From Salinisphaera sp. LB1 (GTDB taxonomy: Bacteria; Pseudomonadota; Gammaproteobacteria; Nevskiales; Salinisphaeraceae), in NCBI RefSeq assembly GCF_003177035.1, contig NZ_CP029488.1:930001-994000 (forward strand): a DNA stretch of 64,000 nucleotides, given 5' to 3'. Positions 19,616 to 28,630 of the stretch are shown one piece after another (the stretch's first letter is position 1; every line of letters begins with the position of its first letter). The position numbers were made by a program, and so were the translations under genes. A model generated the notes under the pieces. It searched no databases. It was given only the letters and a program-made list of their open reading frames with translations, and was not told where the DNA came from.

Positions 19616-20533
19616 CTACATCATCTCGAAGGCGCCGAGCCGGCGCGCGGCGGCCAGGTACAGCACCATCACCACCGCCGGGATCGTGGCGAAGGCCGCC
19701 GCGAACGGAATGTCGTTGGCGATGCCGACGTTGGAATACACCACGTTGCCGATGAACGACGAGCCCGGCCCGCCGATCAGAATCGGCGTGATGTAGTCGC
19801 CCATCGTGAGCGAGAAGGTGAAGATCGAGCCGGCGATGATGCCGGGCACCACCAGCGGCAGCGTCACTTTCGTGAAGGTTCGCAAACCCTTCGCACCGAG
19901 ATCGGCCGAGGCCTCGAACAGCGAGCCCGGCACGCGCTCGATGGCGGCATAGATCGGCGTGATCATGAACGGCAGCCAGATATACGAGAACACCAGCCAC
20001 ATCGCCGTGTTGGTGTAACCGATGTCCGCCGCCGGCAGACCCAATGCGTGCAGCGTCCAGTTGAGCACGCCGTCGTGCGCCAGGATCAGCCGCCAGGCAT
20101 AGACGCGGGCGATATAGCTCAGCCAGATTGGCAGCAACATCACCACGAACAGCGTCGCGCGCAGTCGCGGCCCGGCGATTCGCGCCATGAAATAGGCACA
20201 GGGAAAGGCCAGCACGATGTCGGTGAGGGTCACGAGTGCCGCGATACCGAGCGTGCGCCCGGCGATCGCGCGGTAGGTCTCGCTGGTGGCGAGCGTTTCG
20301 AAATTGACCAGCGTCCAGCGATGCACGATCTCGCCGGTGAAATCATCGACCGTCCAGAACGCGGATAGAAAAAGTATGCCGAGCGCGGCCAGATAGATGA
20401 GCACGAACCAAAGCATCGGCGGCGCCAGCAGCGCCGTTGCGGCCAGGCGCGGCCGCCGCCACAACACGGACGAAGCCGCCCGCAGGAAACGCTGGGCCGG
20501 ATTGAAATCAAGCGCTGCCGTGGATCGTCGCAT
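19616..20533 (-). CDS. ydcU: Polyamine-type ABC transporter permease (YdcU/PotB-like)
   Basis: A 305-residue permease subunit. The N-terminus is basic and followed by a first helix at about residues 32-56. YIARVYAWRLILAHDGVLNW and the EAA loop FEASADLGAKGLRTFTKVTL (about 220-239) are typical, as is TFSLTMGDYITPILIGGPG. It pairs with the YdcV-like subunit to form the membrane channel. It lies 60 bases after the binding-protein gene. Confidence 0.88.
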   Translation of the reverse strand: MRRSTAALDFNPAQRFLRAASSVLWRRPRLAATALLAPPMLWFVLIYLAALGILFLSAFWTVDDFTGEIVHRWTLVNFETLATSETYRAIAGRTLGIAALVTLTDIVLAFPCAYFMARIAGPRLRATLFVVMLLPIWLSYIARVYAWRLILAHDGVLNWTLHALGLPAADIGYTNTAMWLVFSYIWLPFMITPIYAAIERVPGSLFEASADLGAKGLRTFTKVTLPLVVPGIIAGSIFTFSLTMGDYITPILIGGPGSSFIGNVVYSNVGIANDIPFAAAFATIPAVVMVLYLAAARRLGAFEMM

Positions 20534-20593
20534 GCCCTGCTCCCCTGTTCGCGACCGGGCCGACCGCTTTTCGCAGCGGCCGGCCCCACATCG

Positions 20594-21757
20594 CTAGCCT
20601 TTCACCCGCTGCCAGGCCCGCTGCCAGTCGCGGTAACTGGTGCAGTCGCGCTGACCATCGGCGCACTGGGTGCGCGGCGTCTTCCAGAAATAAATCTGGT
20701 CGAAGTAGGACGACGGCGCATCCAGGTGAAACTTGTGACAGGCGCCGTCCTGAATCTTGTCCATTGCACTGCAGGCCTGTTTGTTGGCCGGCGTCTCACC
20801 GAAATAGATTGCCTGCTCGGCCTGCACCTTGGGCGTGGAGACATACTGCATCCACTTGTAGGCACAGTTCGGATGCTTGGCATGGGCCGACAGCATCCAG
20901 GTATCCGACCAGCCGGTCGCGCCTTCCTTCGGGATAGTGTCCGCCACCGGCACGCCGTCTTTTTGCAGGGCGTTGGTCATGTACGGCCAGGCCGCGCCCA
21001 CCACGGCGTCGCCGTTCTTGAACAGCTCGATCTCGTCCGAGGCCTGGGCCCAGTATTTCTTGATCAGTGGCCGTTGCTTCTGCAGCAGGTCGACCGCCGC
21101 GGCGAGCTGTTTCTGCGTGAGCTCGTAGGGATCCTTGATGCCCAGATTCGGCTTGTGCGCCTTGAGATAGAGCGCGGCATCGGCGATCTGAATCGGATTG
21201 TCCGGCACCGTGATCCGGCCCTTGTGGGCATCGCTGTAGATTGCGTCCCAGCTGGTCGGTTTCGGGCTGACTTTCTTGGTGTTGTAGAGCAGCACGTTCG
21301 GGCCCCACTCGTAGGACACGCCGTAGTGCAGGCCGTTAACGGTGTTGTTCGGCGGCGATTTCAGCTGCGGCAGGAAATCCTGCCAGGCCGGGATCAGCTT
21401 CACGTTCACCGGCTGCACGTCGCCGCCGTAGATCAGCCGCAGCGAGGCATCGCCCGAGGCCGACACGAGATCATACTCCCCGCCGCCGCCCTGGCGCATG
21501 AGCGCGACCATCTCGTCCGAGGAGCCGGCATATTTTCGATGCACCATGCAGCCGGTCTGTTTCTCGAACGGTTTGACCCATTCATCCTGGGCGTAGCCTT
21601 CCCAGGCCACCAGATTGAGCTGGCCCTCGCCCTTGCCCACCTTGGCCGGATAATCGGCCTTGACCGGCGCCGCCGCAGCCACCACGCCCAGCGTGAGCCA
21701 TACCGCCGCCACACCGCCGGCCACGGCCGTTGCAATCCGATTACGTATTATTTTCAT
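20594..21757 (-). CDS. ydcS: Periplasmic polyamine-binding protein (YdcS-like)
   Basis: A 387-residue extracellular solute-binding protein with a Sec signal peptide (about 34 residues, ending AAAAPVKA). GQLNLVAWEGYAQDEW, YDLVSASGDASLRLI, YEWGPNVLLYNTKK, IADAALYLKAHKPNLG and KEGATGWSDTWMLSAHAKHP match E. coli YdcS closely as I remember it. Four or more cysteines in the C-terminal third probably form disulfides in the periplasm. Ligand: putrescine or a similar amine by family and context. Confidence 0.9.
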   Translation of the reverse strand: MKIIRNRIATAVAGGVAAVWLTLGVVAAAAPVKADYPAKVGKGEGQLNLVAWEGYAQDEWVKPFEKQTGCMVHRKYAGSSDEMVALMRQGGGGEYDLVSASGDASLRLIYGGDVQPVNVKLIPAWQDFLPQLKSPPNNTVNGLHYGVSYEWGPNVLLYNTKKVSPKPTSWDAIYSDAHKGRITVPDNPIQIADAALYLKAHKPNLGIKDPYELTQKQLAAAVDLLQKQRPLIKKYWAQASDEIELFKNGDAVVGAAWPYMTNALQKDGVPVADTIPKEGATGWSDTWMLSAHAKHPNCAYKWMQYVSTPKVQAEQAIYFGETPANKQACSAMDKIQDGACHKFHLDAPSSYFDQIYFWKTPRTQCADGQRDCTSYRDWQRAWQRVKG

Positions 21758-21804
21758 TGATCCACCCTCCCTCGGACGCTGTCCGAGTCACCCAGATTGT
21801 TAAA

Positions 21805-22851
21805 TCAAACGTTGCCGGGCAGCGCATACAGGCTGTCCCGGTGCCATGCGACGTGCACGGCGTCTCCCGCGGCCACACGGTCAAAGACCGAGTGCCCCGG
21901 TAGATTCTGTTCGGTCACCACGACCCGCTCGCCAGCATCGAGCGCGACCGTATAGCGCGCGAACATGCCCACGAATTCCTTGAACTCGATCCGTCCCGGC
22001 TCGACCTGCCAGCCGTCGGCGGCGAACGCCTCGGCATGGAGGGCAAACCGGATCTTCTCCGGCCGCAGCACAAAACGGGCGCCGCCGCGCTCGACGAAAT
22101 TCGATGTGCCCACGAAATTGGCCACGAACTCGCTTGCCGGCCGCTCGTAAAGCGTGACCGGGTCGCCGATCTGTTCGATGCGGCCTTCGTTGAACACAGC
22201 GATGCGATCGCTCATGGTCAACGCTTCTTCCTGGTCGTGGGTCACGTAGATGAAGGTGATCGCCACCTCCGCCTGAATACGCTTCAACTCGTGCTGCATC
22301 TCCTGGCGCAACTTGAGATCGAGCGCACCGAGCGGCTCGTCGAGCAGCAAGACTCGCGGCCGATTGACGATCGCCCGGGCGAGCGCGACGCGCTGGCGCT
22401 GGCCGCCGGAGAGCTGCGCCGGATTGCGCGCGCCGTAGTTCTCCAGCCGCACCGCCCGCAGGGCCTCGGCCACGCGCTGCGGAATGTCGCGCCGGCCGAC
22501 CCGCTTGGCCTGCAGGCCGTAAGCTACGTTCTTGGCCACACTCATATGTGGGAACAGCGCATAGTCCTGGAAGATCGTGTTGATATCGCGGTCGTAGGGC
22601 GCTGTTTTGGTTACATCGCGCCCGTCGATATCGATCGTGCCGGCACTCGGCCGCTCGAAACCCGCGATCATGCGCAGGGTCGTCGTCTTGCCCGACCCGG
22701 AGGGGCCGAGCAGCGTGAAGAACTCACCACGCCGGATATCCAGATCCAGCGTTTCGACCGCCACCGTGGCGCCAAACGTCTTGCCGACGCCGGCCAGCCG
22801 GACGATCGCGTCCTCGGCGGCAACCGCGGCGGCGGGCGCGAAATCGTTCAT
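21805..22851 (-). CDS. ydcT: Polyamine-type ABC transporter ATPase (YdcT/PotA-like)
   Basis: A 348-residue ATPase. Walker A is GPSGSGKTT, the signature is QLSGGQRQRVALARAI, Walker B is LLLDEPLGAL, and the H-loop is YVTHDQEEA. A TOBE domain fills the last ~80 residues. The start at 22851 (MNDFAPAAA) overlaps the stop of the dehydrogenase gene (TGATG), showing translational coupling. A longer frame to 23046 runs over the dehydrogenase and is not real. Confidence 0.92.
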   Translation of the reverse strand: MNDFAPAAAVAAEDAIVRLAGVGKTFGATVAVETLDLDIRRGEFFTLLGPSGSGKTTTLRMIAGFERPSAGTIDIDGRDVTKTAPYDRDINTIFQDYALFPHMSVAKNVAYGLQAKRVGRRDIPQRVAEALRAVRLENYGARNPAQLSGGQRQRVALARAIVNRPRVLLLDEPLGALDLKLRQEMQHELKRIQAEVAITFIYVTHDQEEALTMSDRIAVFNEGRIEQIGDPVTLYERPASEFVANFVGTSNFVERGGARFVLRPEKIRFALHAEAFAADGWQVEPGRIEFKEFVGMFARYTVALDAGERVVVTEQNLPGHSVFDRVAAGDAVHVAWHRDSLYALPGNV

Positions 22852-24299
22852 CAATGCTTGACCATGACGTGCCGGACGGCGGTGTAATCCTCCAGCGAAT
22901 ACATCGACATGTCCTTGCCATAGCCGGACTGCTTGATGCCGCCGTGGGGCATCTCGTTGCAGAGCATGAAGTGGCAGTTCACCCAGGTGCAGCCATAGCG
23001 CATGCGCGCCGACACATCCATCGCCCGGCCGACGTCGCGCGTCCATACCGACGAGGCCAGTCCGTAATTGGAGTCGTTGGCCCAGGCGATCGCCTGTTCG
23101 TCATCGTCGAAACGCGTAACCGACACCACCGGCCCGAACACTTCGCGGCGCACGATCTCGTCTTCCTGCCGGGCCCCGGCGATCACGGTCGGCTGGTAGA
23201 AGAACCCGTCGCCGTCTGCGATCCGGCCGCCGGTGGTGATTTCGGTATGCCGCAGTTCGGAGGCGCGCTCGACGAAACTGGCCACCCGGTCGCGCTGGCG
23301 CGCAGAGATCAGCGGCGGGATCTCGTTGGCCGCATCCTCGGGCTGGGCGTAGGCGATGCCGGCAACGGCCGACGACAGATCCGCAACCAGCCGGTCGTAG
23401 ATCTTCGGCCCGGCATAGACGCGACAAGCGGCGGTGCAATCCTGGCCGGCGTTGAAATAGCCGAAGGTCCGTACGCCCTCGACTACCGCGGCCAGATCGG
23501 CATCGTCGAACACCACCACCGGCGCCTTGCCGCCCAGTTCCAGATGGGTGCGCTTCACGTTCTTGGAGGCGGCCGTCAGAATCTTCTTGCCGGTGGCGAT
23601 GTCGCCGGTCAGCGAGACCATGTCGATGCCATCGTGGTTCACCAGCCGGTCGCCGACCGTCTCGCCGCGGCCGGTGACGATATTGAGCACGCCGGCCGGC
23701 AGCGCCTCGCGGGCGACCTTCGCCAGCAGCAGCGCGGTCAGCGGCGTTTGTTCGGAGGGTTTGAGGACCACCGTGTTGCCAGCCGCCAGCGCCGGCGCGA
23801 ATTTCCAGGCGGCCATCATCAACGGGTAATTCCAGGGCACGATGGAACCGATCACGCCGACGGCATCGCGCCGCACCATCGAGGTGTAGCCCGCCATGTA
23901 TTCGCCGGCCGCGCTGGTCGCCATACAGCGCGCCGCCCCGGCGAAAAAACGAATCACATCCACGGTCGCCGGCAACTCCTCGGCGGCCACGATATGTGCC
24001 GGCTTGCCGCAGTTCATGGCTTCCAGCCGCACGAACTCGTCGACATGCCGCTCGATCACGTCGGCCAGCGCCAACAGCACCGCCGAGCGATCGCCCGGCG
24101 TACGGCGCGACCAGGGCTCGAACGCGGCTCGCGCGGCCGCCACCGCGGCATCGACCTGGCCGGCGGAGGCCTCGGGTATCGTGCCGATCGCCGCCCCCGT
24201 GAACGGGTTGAGAATGGTCTCGGACTCGCCCTGGCCGGCCGCGTTCTCGTCGCCGATCAGAAGCGCGGTGGGGATATTGTTCTGGCCGCCCTGCTGCAT
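22851..24299 (-). CDS. patD: Gamma-aminobutyraldehyde dehydrogenase
   Basis: A 482-residue NAD+-dependent aldehyde dehydrogenase that would turn 4-aminobutanal from putrescine into GABA. It has [20 protein letters not shown], the NAD loop [10 protein letters not shown], the general base in LELGGKAP and the catalytic cysteine in [18 protein letters not shown] with this N-terminus is the PatD/YdcW type. The start at 24299 is supported by GAGGAG just upstream. It is the first gene of the transporter operon, the same gene set as ydcSTUV-patD of E. coli in a different order. Confidence 0.9.
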   Translation of the reverse strand: MQQGGQNNIPTALLIGDENAAGQGESETILNPFTGAAIGTIPEASAGQVDAAVAAARAAFEPWSRRTPGDRSAVLLALADVIERHVDEFVRLEAMNCGKPAHIVAAEELPATVDVIRFFAGAARCMATSAAGEYMAGYTSMVRRDAVGVIGSIVPWNYPLMMAAWKFAPALAAGNTVVLKPSEQTPLTALLLAKVAREALPAGVLNIVTGRGETVGDRLVNHDGIDMVSLTGDIATGKKILTAASKNVKRTHLELGGKAPVVVFDDADLAAVVEGVRTFGYFNAGQDCTAACRVYAGPKIYDRLVADLSSAVAGIAYAQPEDAANEIPPLISARQRDRVASFVERASELRHTEITTGGRIADGDGFFYQPTVIAGARQEDEIVRREVFGPVVSVTRFDDDEQAIAWANDSNYGLASSVWTRDVGRAMDVSARMRYGCTWVNCHFMLCNEMPHGGIKQSGYGKDMSMYSLEDYTAVRHVMVKH

Positions 24300-24488
24300 G
24301 TCTGCTCTCCTCGAATGATCGCGGATCAGACGCAGCATCCCGCGTCAATCCGTGTTCATTCGAGTATCTGCAAACGCGCTGCGTTATCGCAATAACAAAA
24401 AATAGAAAAGCACTATCGGAAAAACCGAAATCTTTGCCCCGACAAGGGTCTGCATTCAAATGCGCCGGTCGACCCGACCCGTTGCGAT

Positions 24489-25397
24489 TCAACCGGGCCC
24501 GGGCGAAGTCTTTTCAAGCGCCATCTCCACGAAGGCCGACGCTGCCGCCGACAGCCGCGTGCCACGACGCGAAACAACGCCGACCGCGACCGGCTCCAGC
24601 GCATCGACCAGCTCCGCCACGCCGATGCGATCGCCTTCCAGCGACCAGGGGCGATACATCAGATCGGGCAGCACCGATACCCCCGCCCCGGTTGCGACCA
24701 GGCTACGCACGGCCTCAACCGAGGTGGTGCGATACGCGATGCGCGGCGTCTGGCGCATGTCGCGCCACAACGCTTCGGTGGACGCCTGAATCTCGTCGAG
24801 ATTGAGCAGCACATAGTGCTCGTCGACCAGCCGGGCACGTTGCACCCGCCCTTCCTCGGCCAGGCGGTGGCCGAACGGTACCCACAGCCGGAAGGGATAA
24901 CGCTGGATCACCGCGCTGTTGAACGCCGACGGCTCGCCCAGCGCCGACAGGAACAACAACGCCACGTCGAGTTCGCCGCCCAGCAGGAAATGCTCGAGAT
25001 ATTCGGGACTGTCTTCATACACCGACACCGCAGTGGCCGGAAAGGCCCGTCGATAACGGGCCAGCAGTTCCGGCAGCGCATAGCCAGCCACCAGCGACGT
25101 GACGCCCAGATTGAGCGTACCGGTGATGCGCTGGCGCCCGGCGGTGAACGCCGATCGCGCATGGCTGACCTCGGCCAGAATACGCTGGGCATGACGCAGG
25201 AAGGTATGGCCGCGATGGGTGAGCGCCATGCCGCGGGCATGACGCTGGACCAGCGTCACCCCCAGGTCCGACTCCAGCGACTTGATCGCCTCGGTGATCG
25301 TCGACTGCGACGCAAACAACTCGCGCGCCGCACCGGAGATCGAGCCGATCTCGGCCACGGCCACGAAATAACGCAGTTGCTGGAAGGAAAAACTCAT
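24489..25397 (-). CDS. LysR-family regulator next to the polyamine operon
   Basis: A 302-residue regulator. The helix-turn-helix covers LRYFVAVAEIGSISGAAREL and ASQSTITEAIKSLESDLGV; the effector domain follows (GTLNLGVTSLVAGYALPELL). The ATG at 25397 (MSFSFQQLRYF) is chosen over a far longer frame that overlaps the ligase end. It lies about 190 bases upstream of patD on the same strand, so it may control that operon. In E. coli the equivalent regulator YdcR is of the MocR type, so this would be a different regulator for the same job. Confidence 0.9.
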   Translation of the reverse strand: MSFSFQQLRYFVAVAEIGSISGAARELFASQSTITEAIKSLESDLGVTLVQRHARGMALTHRGHTFLRHAQRILAEVSHARSAFTAGRQRITGTLNLGVTSLVAGYALPELLARYRRAFPATAVSVYEDSPEYLEHFLLGGELDVALLFLSALGEPSAFNSAVIQRYPFRLWVPFGHRLAEEGRVQRARLVDEHYVLLNLDEIQASTEALWRDMRQTPRIAYRTTSVEAVRSLVATGAGVSVLPDLMYRPWSLEGDRIGVAELVDALEPVAVGVVSRRGTRLSAAASAFVEMALEKTSPGPG

Positions 25398-25464
25398 CGG
25401 CCCGCCCCCTTCGCCTTGAAGCCGCGATGCTACCGGAACCGGGCGCGACAACAGACTATCGCGT

Positions 25465-27096
25465 TCAGCCGGGCTCCGCCCATTCGTTGGGTGGCAGCAG
25501 CGCCTTGACGTTGTCCAGCGTATCCGCCTCTTCCAGCGGCTTGTCGGTGCGCCAGCGGGCGATACGCGGGAAGCGCACGGCAATACCGGACTTATGCCGG
25601 TTCGAGGCCTGGATGCCCTCGAAATGCAGCTCGAAGACATGCTGCGGCGTCACCGAGCGCACCGGGCCGAAACGCTCTTTGGTGTTCTTTCGGATCCAGG
25701 CATCCACCTGGCGAATCTCTTTGTCGGTAAGCCCGGAGTAGGCCTTGGCAAACGGCACCAGCGCGTCGCCGTCCCAGACGGCGAAGGTATAGTCGGTCAA
25801 CAGGCTCGAACGCCGGCCCGAGCCCGGCTGGGCATAGAGCAGTACGGCATCGACCGAGAATGGATCGATCTTCCATTTCCACCAGTCGCCGCGTACGCGC
25901 CCGACCCGATACGGCGAACCGAGCCGTTTGAGCACGAAACCCTCGGTGGCGAACTCGCGGGAGCGCTCGCGCAGGGCGGCGAGCTCGTCCCAGGAGCCGG
26001 CGGCCAGGCTTTCCGACAGCGCAATGCGTTCGTCGATGCCGACGAGCACTTCAGCCAGGCGCGCCCGCCGATCCTCCAGCGGCTGCTCACGGATATCGAC
26101 GCCTTCGTGCTCCATCAGGTCGTAGGCAAAGAACCGCACCGGATGTTTTTGCTGCATGTTGGCCGAGGGCTTGAGCCGGCCGATGCGGCGCTGCAGGCGG
26201 GCGAACGGCAGCGGCAGGCTGTCGCCGGCGGCCCAGGCCAGGATCTCACCGTCCAGCACGCAGCCGTCGGGCAGCGCGGCCGCGGCGGCCTCCAGTTCCG
26301 GAAAGCGGCCTTCCATCAAGTCCTCGCCGCGTGACCAGATATGACATTCGCCGGCACGCCGGATGAGCTGGGCCCGGATGCCGTCCCATTTCCATTCGGC
26401 GTGCCAGTTTCCGGCCGGGCCGAGGTCGGCGATCGTCTCGATCGGCGCATTTTCGATCGGCGAGGCGAGAAAGAATGGGTACGGCTGCGCCGCATCCTCG
26501 CCGTGGTCCTCGGGATCGACCAGGCGCTCGAAGAATTCCGGGGTGGGTTGCCAGCGTCCCATCAATCGATGGGCCAACCGGGCCGGCTCGATGCCGGCAT
26601 ATTCGGCGAGCGCCCGGGTCACCAGCCGCCGCGATACACCGACCCGGAAGGCGCCCGTGAGCAGTTTGTTGAGCGTAAAGCGCGCCTCGGTCGGCAGTTC
26701 GCGCCAATAGCCGAACAAACGCGCCTTCTGCTCGGTCTCGCTGAGGTTTTTGAGCGGCAGAATGCGGTTCTCGACCCATTCGTGCAGCGGCAGGTCGAGC
26801 CCGGCCTCGCTCGAGCCGATCTCGTCGAGCAACAGCGTCATGGTTTCGGCCGAATCGCCGACGGCGGCGTAACTCTCCTCGACCAGCCACATCGGCATGT
26901 CGATCGCCTCGGCTACCCATTCCCGCAGCTTCGGCCCGGCAATCAGGCGTTTGATGCGCCGCCCGCAGAGAAACGACACCGCCCAGGCGGCATCGGCCGA
27001 GGGCGCCTGGGCGAAATAATCGCGCATCGCGGCCACCTTCGGCTTGGTCGCCGTGGTTGCATCGAGACGCATGTATAACGCCGTGAATCGCCGCAT
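25465..27096 (-). CDS. ATP-dependent DNA ligase of the ligase-associated repair set
   Basis: A 543-residue DNA ligase that seals nicks using ATP. The N-terminal DNA-binding domain begins MRRFTALYMRLDATTATKPK. The adenylated lysine is in EWKWDGIRAQ (K-x-DG). CVLDGEILAW, VRFFAYDLMEHEG and EGFVLKRLGSPYRVGR are motifs III, IIIa and IV, and DWWKWKIDP contains motif V. The C-terminal OB domain is complete. The start at 27096 is set by family alignment; the frame is open further upstream. A decayed second copy of its N-terminus lies near 55.8-57.2 kb. Confidence 0.93.
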   Translation of the reverse strand: MRRFTALYMRLDATTATKPKVAAMRDYFAQAPSADAAWAVSFLCGRRIKRLIAGPKLREWVAEAIDMPMWLVEESYAAVGDSAETMTLLLDEIGSSEAGLDLPLHEWVENRILPLKNLSETEQKARLFGYWRELPTEARFTLNKLLTGAFRVGVSRRLVTRALAEYAGIEPARLAHRLMGRWQPTPEFFERLVDPEDHGEDAAQPYPFFLASPIENAPIETIADLGPAGNWHAEWKWDGIRAQLIRRAGECHIWSRGEDLMEGRFPELEAAAAALPDGCVLDGEILAWAAGDSLPLPFARLQRRIGRLKPSANMQQKHPVRFFAYDLMEHEGVDIREQPLEDRRARLAEVLVGIDERIALSESLAAGSWDELAALRERSREFATEGFVLKRLGSPYRVGRVRGDWWKWKIDPFSVDAVLLYAQPGSGRRSSLLTDYTFAVWDGDALVPFAKAYSGLTDKEIRQVDAWIRKNTKERFGPVRSVTPQHVFELHFEGIQASNRHKSGIAVRFPRIARWRTDKPLEEADTLDNVKALLPPNEWAEPG

Positions 27097-27604
27097 TAGC
27101 CCACCGTATTTGTGCCCATGACCGGCGAATCGGGAAGGATGGAGCACGATTGACTTCCCGACCCCGTATTCCTGCGGGCGCCTTGTGCCACCTGATTTAC
27201 AAAGCGCGCGACAGACGCTGTCCAGTGCGCCGGGACCGGCACGACGCAAGTACTTTCCAAACCAGACATGAACCTGAGCATTGCCGCTGCCAAGGTTGGT
27301 CAGGAGGCCGGTATTTGGGCTTTGCTGATGGATTCAAACAGATGGTCTTGCTCAGCATTCAGCCAGCGGGCCGGCGCTTTGTCGCTCATCGTGTCGGCCT
27401 GTACATCCAGCTTATCGGAGTCGAGGCCTGCAGCGATGACCCGAGCTTGTCATAGGATGCCACGATCGCGTCATAGGGGTAGGCGTTGCAGCTCTTGCCT
27501 TGGCAGCCAGGTGTTTACGGGAGGACAGGCACGAACGGTGAGTGGCCCGATAGGGCGAGAGCACGTCCTAACCGAAGTGGCGCATTGCGCCGCGTTCGCT
27601 GGAG
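27097..27604. other. Intergenic region upstream of the ligase, no gene recognised
   Basis: The first ~110 bases share a core with the DNA upstream of the decayed ligase copy near 57.27 kb: ACGATTGACTT, then CCGTATTCCTGCGG, then GCCTTGT. Around 27300-27480 a minus-strand frame reads MSDKAPARWLNAEQDHLFES and ends soon after; I do not recognise it and treat it as a relic. No complete gene is visible. Confidence 0.45.
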
Positions 27605-27742
27605 TCTCGAGTTCGACGGCGCCAAGACGCAGCCGTATTCATCACCGGCATCGTGAAGCCATCGCCAGAGAGGATCGGCGAAGCAACGCCGAACGACGAG
27701 CCCGAACGCTTGTCCGGGCTCCACGGTTCGGATGGCGGTGAT
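27605..27742 (-). pseudogene. Duplicate fragment of the soxG 3' end
   Basis: Directly after the purU stop the minus strand reads TAIRTVEPGQAF, GLVVRRCFADPLWRWLHDAG and DEYGC. The intact soxG ends RVIEPGRSFEIVVRRSFADY, LWQWLRDASGEYGC. No other soxG sequence precedes it, so only the last ~45 codons remain. It is a scar of duplication around the soxG-purU junction and cannot make a functional gamma subunit. Confidence 0.82.
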
Positions 27743-27745
27743 TTT

Positions 27746-28627
27746 TTATTCGAGCACGACCGTTCTGTCTCCATTTAGAAACACGCGTCCATCCAGATGC
27801 AATGCCAGGGCGCGCGCCAGGGTATGGCATTCGCAGTCGCGCCCTTTTGCCACGAGATCACTTACGCTGTCGGCATGATCCACCCGGGCCACGGTCTGCT
27901 CGATAATCGGGCCCTCGTCGAGGTCGGTGGTGACATAGTGCGCAGTCGCGCCGATGAGCTTGACGCCGCGCACAAAAGCTTGGCGATACGGTTTGGCGCC
28001 TTTGAAACCGGGCAGAAACGAGTGGTGAATATTAATTGCCCACCCGCGCAGTTTTCGGCTCAGATCGTCCGACAGGATCTGCATGTAGCGCGCGAGCACA
28101 ACCAGCTCGGTATCCGTGTCCTCGATCAATTGCCAGAGTGCGGCTTCTTGCTCGGCACGGGTATCGGCCGTAACCGGCAGGTGCACGAACCTGAAACCGT
28201 AAGCGTCCGCCAGCGGCTTGAGATCGCGATGATTGGAGGCGATGGCCGTGATATCCATCGCCAGTTCGCCGCGTTCGTGACGATACAACAGATCGCGCAG
28301 GCAATGATCGGTTTTTGAGACCATGAGCAATACGCGCGGTCTCGCATCGACGGGCTTGAGCGACCAGCGCATGTCGAACCGATCGGCGACCTCGGCAAAA
28401 CTGGCCGTCAGTGCCTCGGAGTCGACGTCAGGGTCGACCCCGAACAAAACACGGGCGAAGAACCGATTTTCGTTAACGTCGTCGAACTGATCGAATTCGA
28501 CGATATACCCTACGTACCGATCGATGAATTCGCTGATGGCGGCGACCTGTCCCTGCGCGCTGTTCGCCGTAGCGGTCAGAATGAATCGCGTGCTGCCAGC
28601 CGCGTCGATTGGGCGGATGCTAGCCAT
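27746..28627 (-). CDS. purU: Formyltetrahydrofolate deformylase
   Basis: A 293-residue enzyme that hydrolyses 10-formyl-THF to formate and THF. An N-terminal ACT-like domain (FILTATANSAQGQVAAISEF) is followed by the formyltransferase-type domain with SKTDHCLRDLLYRH, ITAIASNH, INIHHSFLPGFKGAKPY and GATAHYVTTDLDEGPIIEQ. The HHSFLP and Asp residues of the hydrolase site are present. It starts 3 bases after soxG stops and ends the sox operon. In this setting it recycles THF loaded with one-carbon units from sarcosine oxidation. Confidence 0.95.
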   Translation of the reverse strand: MASIRPIDAAGSTRFILTATANSAQGQVAAISEFIDRYVGYIVEFDQFDDVNENRFFARVLFGVDPDVDSEALTASFAEVADRFDMRWSLKPVDARPRVLLMVSKTDHCLRDLLYRHERGELAMDITAIASNHRDLKPLADAYGFRFVHLPVTADTRAEQEAALWQLIEDTDTELVVLARYMQILSDDLSRKLRGWAINIHHSFLPGFKGAKPYRQAFVRGVKLIGATAHYVTTDLDEGPIIEQTVARVDHADSVSDLVAKGRDCECHTLARALALHLDGRVFLNGDRTVVLE

Positions 28628-28630
28628 TGT

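Noticed and set aside
22852-23046. N-terminal extension of the YdcT ATPase and similar long extensions of ligase, LysR, FolD, SoxA and GbcB
   Set aside because: These upstream parts overlap real neighbouring genes or lack family similarity; inner ATG codons with ribosome sites or translational coupling fit the families better.
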